Shown piece by piece: positions 6,004-10,299 of a stretch of 10,299 nt of DNA (position 1 is its first letter; each line of letters opens with the position of its first letter). Origin of the DNA: JBEKCP01 sp050014815 (GTDB taxonomy: Bacteria; Planctomycetota; Planctomycetia; Pirellulales; Thermoguttaceae); the NCBI GenBank assembly GCA_050014815.1, contig JBEKCP010000149.1, positions 1-10,299 of the forward strand, given 5' to 3'. Under the pieces are notes generated by a model that searched no databases, had not been told where the DNA came from, and saw only the letters and a program-made list of their open reading frames with translations. Made by a program: the position numbers and the translations under genes.

Positions 6004-6100
6004 GGGAAAAGGGGACAGGTACAATTTGTGCTGAGCACCCTTCAGGGCGGGCACCGACCGAAGGTTGGTCCCGGCAAATGGTACCTGTTCCTCTTTTCCC
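6004..6100. repeat. MITE/REP-like inverted repeat, GGGAAAAG...CTTTTCCC
   Basis: The left arm (6004-6028) reads GGGAAAAGGGGACAGGTAC and then AATTTG. The right arm (6075-6100) is its imperfect complement, ending GTTCCTCTTTTCCC. About 22 of 26 positions pair. The 46-base centre includes a further small stem (ACCGACC with GGTTGGT). AAAAGGGGACAGGTAC-type ends are, as I recall, associated with repeat families spread by REP-associated tyrosine transposases of the IS200/IS605 group. No transposase is in the window, so any mobilisation would be in trans. Confidence 0.7.
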
Positions 6101-6233
6101 ACCCGGCATAGAATCAGCAAAACGCCTCGCCGTGGCATACGGCGCGCTACTTGTACGCTAATTGATCCAAGCGAAAATGTCAAGTCAGAGGCGGCCGGAG
6201 GAAGGGGATTAGGGATTGGAGCTAGGGGCGGAA

Positions 6234-6295
6234 GATTTTGGATTTTGGATTTTCGGTTTTGGATTTGTTTGGGATTTCGTGCTTGGAATTTGGTG
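6234..6295. repeat. G/T-rich GGATTTT heptad tract
   Basis: Four heptads follow one another at 6234-6261: GATTTTG, GATTTTG, GATTTTC and GGTTTTG. The tract then degrades into GATTTGTTTGGGATTTCG and GGAATTTGG up to about 6295. One strand is almost free of C and A, so the tract is strongly strand-asymmetric and unlike the rest of this GC-rich window. It has no coding or palindromic character. Confidence 0.75.
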
Positions 6296-6481
6296 TTTTT
6301 CCCCAGCCCCCAGCCCTTTCTTCCGTCCAACAGGGGGGCTGGACTTCTGGGTCCGCACCCTTATCGTTAAGGGGCGTGTTGGCCTGAATTTCCATGGCGG
6401 GAGGGGGCGAACACGGTTTTCGCGCCGACGGCAATGTCTCGAACCGGCTTTGGACGGCTGTTGCGCTCGACAAGGCACGAA

Positions 6482-9400
6482 ATGCAATGCGTTGGAATCA
6501 ACGTCGGCGCCGTGACGGTCAAAATTGCCGCCCTTGACGGCGATCAGGCAAGCTTTCAGGTGGTACACCACGGAGGTCAGCCGCTGGAAGTGGTCGAGCG
6601 CATCTGGCAAACGTTTCCGGCGGGCACTTCTTTTGGGGTTTCCGGCCATCTGGGCCATATCTCGGAGGTGGCCGCCACGGAAGCGGCGCTGGAATACGTC
6701 GGGGGCGGCTTCGACGCCGTCGCCTCTCTCGGCGGCGAGGTCTTCGCCGTTTACATGCTCCAAGGGTCGCGGATCGACGGCGTCCTCACGCACAACCAGT
6801 GTGCCGCGGGCAGCGGGGCGTTCTTCATCCAACAGATCGGCCGCCTCGGACTGGGGTTGGACGAGGCCGTAGAGCGATCCTTTCAGGGCGCGGTGGTCCC
6901 CCTCGCGTCTCGCTGCTCGGTCCACTGCAAGTCCGACATCACCCACATGCTCAACCGGCAGGAGGCACGCGTCGAGGACATCTTGCGGACGCTCCACGAC
7001 ACCATGGCCAATAAGGTGGTTGCGCTGGTGGAACAGGCCGGGCGTCCGGTCGAGCAACTGCTGCTGGTGGGCGGGTTGAGCCGGAACCGCGCCCTGACCG
7101 CGGCCCTGCGCGAGAAACTCCCCCGCGTCCGCGTGACCGTGCTGCCGGAGAGCCCTTGCTTCGAGGCCCTCGGGGCCGCATTGCTGGCCCGGACGGAACC
7201 GGTCCATCGCCGTCCGAAGCTGAAGGCCCCGCCGCCGTTGGAAACCCTTCCTCCTCTGACCCGGCATGAGAACCAGGTCCGCGTCATCGCGTCGCCGCCG
7301 TGGAGCGGCCCCACGACCGGGCCTTTCGTGCTCGGCGTGGACGCCGGTTCAACCACTACCAAGGCCGTGCTCCTGCACCCCGGCACGCGCAGGATAGTCG
7401 CTTCCCATTACGGGCGGACCAATGGAGACCCCTTGGGCGCGACCCGGCAATGTCTCCGCGCCCTGGTGGAGCAGTTGGGCAATCCCCAGGCGATCCTGGC
7501 GGGGACTACCGGCTCCGCGCGGCAACTCGTCGGGGCGTACCTGGGCACGGACCACGTCTACAACGAGATTTCGGCCCACGCCGTCGGGGCAGCCCATTTC
7601 GACCCGGAAGTGGACACCATCTTCGAGATCGGCGGGCAGGACTCGAAGTACATCTTCCTCCGCAACGGGGTCGCCATCGACTACGCCATGAACGCGGCTT
7701 GCTCGGCGGGCACCGGTTCGTTTCTCGAGGAGTGCGCCCAGGGCGACCTCGGCCTCGACCTGGCTGAAATCGCGGAGGTCGCCCTCTCGGCCGAAGCGCC
7801 GGTCCGGTTCAAAGCTACCTGTGCCGCCTTCATCAACTCGGATATCCGCGCGGCGCTCCAGGAAGGCCATTCTCGCGAGAACGTCGCGGCCGGGTTGGTG
7901 TACTCCATCGTCCGCAACTACCTGGACAAGGTTAAATGCCGCCGTGCCGTGGGCAAGAAGGTCTTCATTCAAGGGGGCGTGGCGCTCAACCGGGCCGTGG
8001 CCCACGCCTTCACCCAGTGCATAGGAAAGCCGATCGTCATTCCGCCGCACCCGGAATTGTTGGGGGCGCTGGGCGTGGCGCTCTTGACGCTCCAGCGGTC
8101 CCGCGGCGAGCCCGGCGACGTTCGAGACCTCGTCGCTCTGGCGGCTCCCGCCCTGGACGTGCTCGGAGAGTTCGACTGCCGCGGCTGCGGGAACCGCTGC
8201 AAGATCGCCCGCTTCGAGGTCGCCGGACGGCGGTTCCCGTTCGGCGGGCGGTGCAGCCGCTTCGAAAGCCTCGGAAAGGGGAAGCACGGCCGGGCCGGAC
8301 CGGTCGATCTCGTCGAGAAAAGGAACGAGTTGATTCTTGGCGGGGCGATCGGTCCCCTCTCCCGCGTGCCGCAGCGGCACGACCGGGAGAGGGTTAGGGT
8401 GAGGGCGGGTAGCAAGAGCGCACTCGCTTCTTACGATCCGGTTCACAATGCCCTCACCCCGGGGCACCCGCTTGCGGGTCCCTCTCCCGGTCGTGCCGAA
8501 ACGGCACGCGGGAGAGGGGAGCCTATCGGCATCCCTCGGGCCTTGACCGCTCACTGGCTGTATCCGCTCTACGCGACCTTCTTCCGGCAACTGGGCCTGG
8601 AGCCCGTCCTTTCCGGGATTGATCCGGAGGGGTGGCTCAAGACCCGGGCGGCGTTCTGTTTTCCCGTCCAGATCGCTCACGGCGCGGTGCTGGACCTGGT
8701 CCGTCATGGCGTCAAAACGGTCTTCCTTCCCCACGTGAACAGGGTGCCGGGTGCGGCGGCCGGCCGGGACTCGCAACTCTGTCCGATCACCCAGGCCAGT
8801 CCCTATTACATTGCCAAGGCGTTCCCCGAGGCGACTTTTCTCTCCCCGCTCCTCAACTTCGCCCGGGGCTATGCGGCCTCCGGGGAACTGGTGGCGATGG
8901 CCGGCTCGCAGTTGGGTTTCTCCAAGGCGGCCGCCGAAGCGGCCTACCGGGAGGCGGTCCGGGCGCAGGTGGAGACCGAACAGGCGCTGGGCCGCCTGGG
9001 CGCGGATGCCCTGGCCGCCGCGGAGGAGGCTGGGAAACCAACCGTTATCCTGGTGGGCCGCGGCTACAACGCCTTCCCGACCGAGGCGTCCCAGTCGGCG
9101 GCCAGAAAGCTCTTCAGCATGGGCGTTCGGGTCATTCCCGGCGACTGCCTGCCGCAGCGGGCCGCCGGCCCGACCCTGTGGCATTTTCCCAATCAGATCA
9201 TGAATGCGGTCGAGCTGGTCAAGCGGCACGGCAACTTGTTCCTGGCGTGCGTGAGCAATTTCAGTTGCACCATCGACGCTTTCTTGCACTCGCTGTTGGC
9301 GTCGGAACTGGGCACGAAGCCGTATCTCGTCCTGGAAATCGACGCGCACACGGCCGGCGCCGGCGTCCAGACCCGGCTCGAGGCGTTCCTGGACGTCATC

Positions 9401-10299
9401 GAGAACTATCGGCCCAAGCCCGCCGGGAAGCGGCCCTTCCGGGCTGCGACGGTCGGCGCCGACGCGATGATCACGACGTCGGCGGGCCAACGGGTCCCGC
9501 TTACCGACCGGCGGGCGAGGCTCTATTTTCCCACTTTCTCCCATTACCACGCCAAGGCCGCGGCCTTGAATGCCACCTGGCTCGGCCTGAACATGGGGCG
9601 CCCGGTCGAGTTGGATCGACGCCACCTGGAAATCGGGCTCCAGCACACCTCAGGCCGGGAATGCTTGCCGCTGCCGATCGTCATCGGCCAGATGCTGGAG
9701 GCCCATCGCTCTCGGGAACCGGGCGAAATCGTGGGCTTCTACGTCTTGCGCGGCGGCCCTCCGTGCGCGGTCGACTGCTATCTCGACTACTTCTCCCGCT
9801 TCATTCGGGAGAACGAGCTGGAAGACCTGTTCCTCTTCGATCCCCACAAGGGCAACAACTACTACGGATTGAGTCTCCGCAGCCTCGAGCAGTTCTATGC
9901 CCCGGTGGTCGCCCTGGCCGACATCTTCGCCGAGATGGAGCAGAGCCTGCGGGTGGTGGGCGGCCCCGGAAGCCGGGAGTTATTGCGGGATTGCTGGGCA
10001 CGTTACGTCGATTCCGCGCCCTCGCTCAAGGCGCTGAAGGCCAACCTGGAGCCCTTGATCCGCCGGATCGCTCGCATTCCCCACGCCGACGCGGCGGCGT
10101 GCCCCAAGGTGATGGTCACCGGAGATTTCTTCACGCGATTGAGTCCCTCGTTCATGGCGGACGTTCACGACCTCTACGCGCGGCGCGGGATCATCCTGGT
10201 CCCCGCGAACTTCGGCGAGCAACTCTTGTGCGGCGCCTACACCGGGATGGCCGACGCCGCCGGAGATTGGGGCGCGCCCCCCGAGTCGTTCCGCGCGGC
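6482..10299 (+). CDS. Large acyl-CoA dehydratase activase-related protein, 3' end off window
   Basis: Open for 1272 codons to the right edge. The first ASKHA ATPase domain (about 1-240) has GINVGAVTVK at 5-14, Cys107 in NQCAAGSG and Cys145/Cys149 in SRCSVHCKSD. The second (about 280-545) has the canonical GVDAGSTTTK at 285-294, Cys407 in NAACSAGTGSF and Cys447 in KATCAAF. Two Cys per domain is the pattern by which BadF/BcrA/HgdC activases hold a [4Fe-4S] cluster. A cluster CxxCxxxC (566-573) plus GGRC (591) starts the DUF2229 region, which resumes at IGIPRAL (682). The rest resembles 2-hydroxyglutaryl-CoA dehydratase D components: Cys726 (FCFPVQ), Cys767, Cys923 and Cys929 (VSNFSC), Cys1061 (GRECLP), Cys1095. 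By family logic it couples ATP hydrolysis to low-potential electron transfer; the partner is unknown. Codons 625-680 are a palindromic insert. ATG 6482 matches family starts; ATG 6434 is an alternative. Confidence 0.92.
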   Translation, partial: MQCVGINVGAVTVKIAALDGDQASFQVVHHGGQPLEVVERIWQTFPAGTSFGVSGHLGHISEVAATEAALEYVGGGFDAVASLGGEVFAVYMLQGSRIDGVLTHNQCAAGSGAFFIQQIGRLGLGLDEAVERSFQGAVVPLASRCSVHCKSDITHMLNRQEARVEDILRTLHDTMANKVVALVEQAGRPVEQLLLVGGLSRNRALTAALREKLPRVRVTVLPESPCFEALGAALLARTEPVHRRPKLKAPPPLETLPPLTRHENQVRVIASPPWSGPTTGPFVLGVDAGSTTTKAVLLHPGTRRIVASHYGRTNGDPLGATRQCLRALVEQLGNPQAILAGTTGSARQLVGAYLGTDHVYNEISAHAVGAAHFDPEVDTIFEIGGQDSKYIFLRNGVAIDYAMNAACSAGTGSFLEECAQGDLGLDLAEIAEVALSAEAPVRFKATCAAFINSDIRAALQEGHSRENVAAGLVYSIVRNYLDKVKCRRAVGKKVFIQGGVALNRAVAHAFTQCIGKPIVIPPHPELLGALGVALLTLQRSRGEPGDVRDLVALAAPALDVLGEFDCRGCGNRCKIARFEVAGRRFPFGGRCSRFESLGKGKHGRAGPVDLVEKRNELILGGAIGPLSRVPQRHDRERVRVRAGSKSALASYDPVHNALTPGHPLAGPSPGRAETARGRGEPIGIPRALTAHWLYPLYATFFRQLGLEPVLSGIDPEGWLKTRAAFCFPVQIAHGAVLDLVRHGVKTVFLPHVNRVPGAAAGRDSQLCPITQASPYYIAKAFPEATFLSPLLNFARGYAASGELVAMAGSQLGFSKAAAEAAYREAVRAQVETEQALGRLGADALAAAEEAGKPTVILVGRGYNAFPTEASQSAARKLFSMGVRVIPGDCLPQRAAGPTLWHFPNQIMNAVELVKRHGNLFLACVSNFSCTIDAFLHSLLASELGTKPYLVLEIDAHTAGAGVQTRLEAFLDVIENYRPKPAGKRPFRAATVGADAMITTSAGQRVPLTDRRARLYFPTFSHYHAKAAALNATWLGLNMGRPVELDRRHLEIGLQHTSGRECLPLPIVIGQMLEAHRSREPGEIVGFYVLRGGPPCAVDCYLDYFSRFIRENELEDLFLFDPHKGNNYYGLSLRSLEQFYAPVVALADIFAEMEQSLRVVGGPGSRELLRDCWARYVDSAPSLKALKANLEPLIRRIARIPHADAAACPKVMVTGDFFTRLSPSFMADVHDLYARRGIILVPANFGEQLLCGAYTGMADAAGDWGAPPESFRA
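8353..8520. repeat. 168-bp nested palindrome inside the activase coding sequence
   Basis: Three nested stems are seen. 8353-8371 pairs perfectly with 8502-8520 (19 bp). 8375-8393 pairs with 8480-8498 (19 bp). 8397-8406 pairs with 8450-8459 (10 bp). Only 3-base interruptions separate the first two stems. The centre (8407-8449) is unique sequence. In effect two inverted copies of a half element, CCCTCACCC plus CCCTCTCCCGGTCGTGCCG and its return arm, flank 43 bases. The length is exactly 56 codons and no stop occurs in the reading frame. Removal rejoins the frame as GAIG-PIGIPRAL. ATCGG occurs just left (8348-8352) and near the right end (8525-8529), but four bases away, so it is not a clean target duplication. 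Confidence 0.88.

Larger units (their letters stand above)
5980..6481. other. 502-base intergenic region between divergent genes
   Basis: No gene is recognised. Contents in order: a leader with GGAG (5989-5992, minus strand) for the secreted protein; a MITE-like inverted repeat (6004-6100); about 130 bases of ordinary sequence; a G/T-rich heptad tract (6234-6295); a small perfect hairpin, CCCTTA-tcgt-TAAGGG (6358-6373); and about 100 GC-rich bases leading into the activase gene. Open frames read through the heptad tract on the minus strand give the monotonous NPKSKIQN-type peptide, which is a repeat translation and not a protein. Confidence 0.6.

Noticed and set aside
5588..6034. Plus-strand open frame with a Pro/Ile-rich start
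   Set aside because: The Pro-Ile pattern is the complement of the Gly/Met-rich stretch of the secreted protein on the minus strand.
5980..6330. N-terminal extension of the secreted protein to 6330
   Set aside because: The extra residues translate the MITE-like repeat and the GGATTTT tract. The ATG at 5979 is followed by a proper signal peptide and preceded by GGAG.
8351..8521. Activase gene as a pseudogene broken by insertion
   Set aside because: The frame is continuous before, through and after the insert, with conserved motifs on both sides and no stop codon to the window edge.
8348..8529. ATCGG on both sides of the palindrome as a target-site duplication
   Set aside because: The right copy is separated from the element end by four bases, and five-base matches are common by chance, so it is not a clean duplication.
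7349..9646. Antisense open frame of 765 codons on the minus strand
   Set aside because: It lies entirely opposite the activase gene, whose domains are clearly recognisable. Its product is low-complexity Arg/Gly/Pro-rich and includes the PHPNPLP peptide that comes from reading the repeat at 8353-8520.

Overview
The window looks like chromosomal DNA from a GC-rich member of the Planctomycetota, most likely an environmental lineage. The basis is protein type, not any marker gene. The secreted protein at 5197-5979, with a Gly/Met-rich linker, and the 300-residue exported protein at 1870-2772 resemble families I know mainly from planctomycetes. The CdsA has the Phe-for-His signature variant I associate with that phylum. 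Several starts lack a good Shine-Dalgarno sequence, and genes are separated by long intergenic spaces full of palindromic repeats. No rRNA, tRNA, CRISPR array, phage gene or complete insertion sequence was seen.

Layout, left to right. (1) 1-611, minus: 3'-truncated class I SAM-dependent methyltransferase, with a perfect TATAAT only 9 bases upstream of its ATG. (2) 636-718: three GTGTGC-type hairpins. (3) 720-1301, minus: short MscS-type channel lacking the C-terminal vestibule domain. (4) 1302-1869: intergenic, with a 35-bp imperfect inverted repeat (CACGGAT family) and a decayed copy of the palindrome that recurs inside the last gene. (5) 1870-2772, plus: exported protein of unknown function. 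(6) 2816-4057, minus: uroporphyrinogen-decarboxylase-fold protein with His-x-Cys and Cys candidate zinc ligands. (7) 4118-4164: two copies of a GGGGCAAGCCCC palindrome. (8) 4178-5068, plus: CDP-diacylglycerol synthase. (9) 5065-5198: palindromic repeats filling the gap between convergent genes. (10) 5197-5979, minus: secreted Gly/Met-rich protein. (11) 5980-6481: divergent intergenic region with a MITE-like inverted repeat and a GGATTTT heptad tract. (12) 6482 to the right edge, plus: a very large protein with two ASKHA (BadF/BcrA-type) ATPase domains, a Cys cluster and a dehydratase-like C-terminal part, open at the window edge.

The genes do not form one obvious pathway. Strand changes after almost every gene, and only the methyltransferase and the channel are in tandem. 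Phospholipid synthesis (CdsA), osmotic protection (MscS-like) and a Fe-S redox activase are standard cellular functions.

The most unusual feature is the load of short palindromic elements. At least six sequence families occupy nearly every gap. Three abut or supply stop codons. One, a 168-bp (56-codon) nested palindrome at 8353-8520, lies inside the activase gene without breaking its frame. I see no clear evidence of a wholly new multi-gene system. The in-frame palindrome and the repeat-derived gene ends deserve follow-up.
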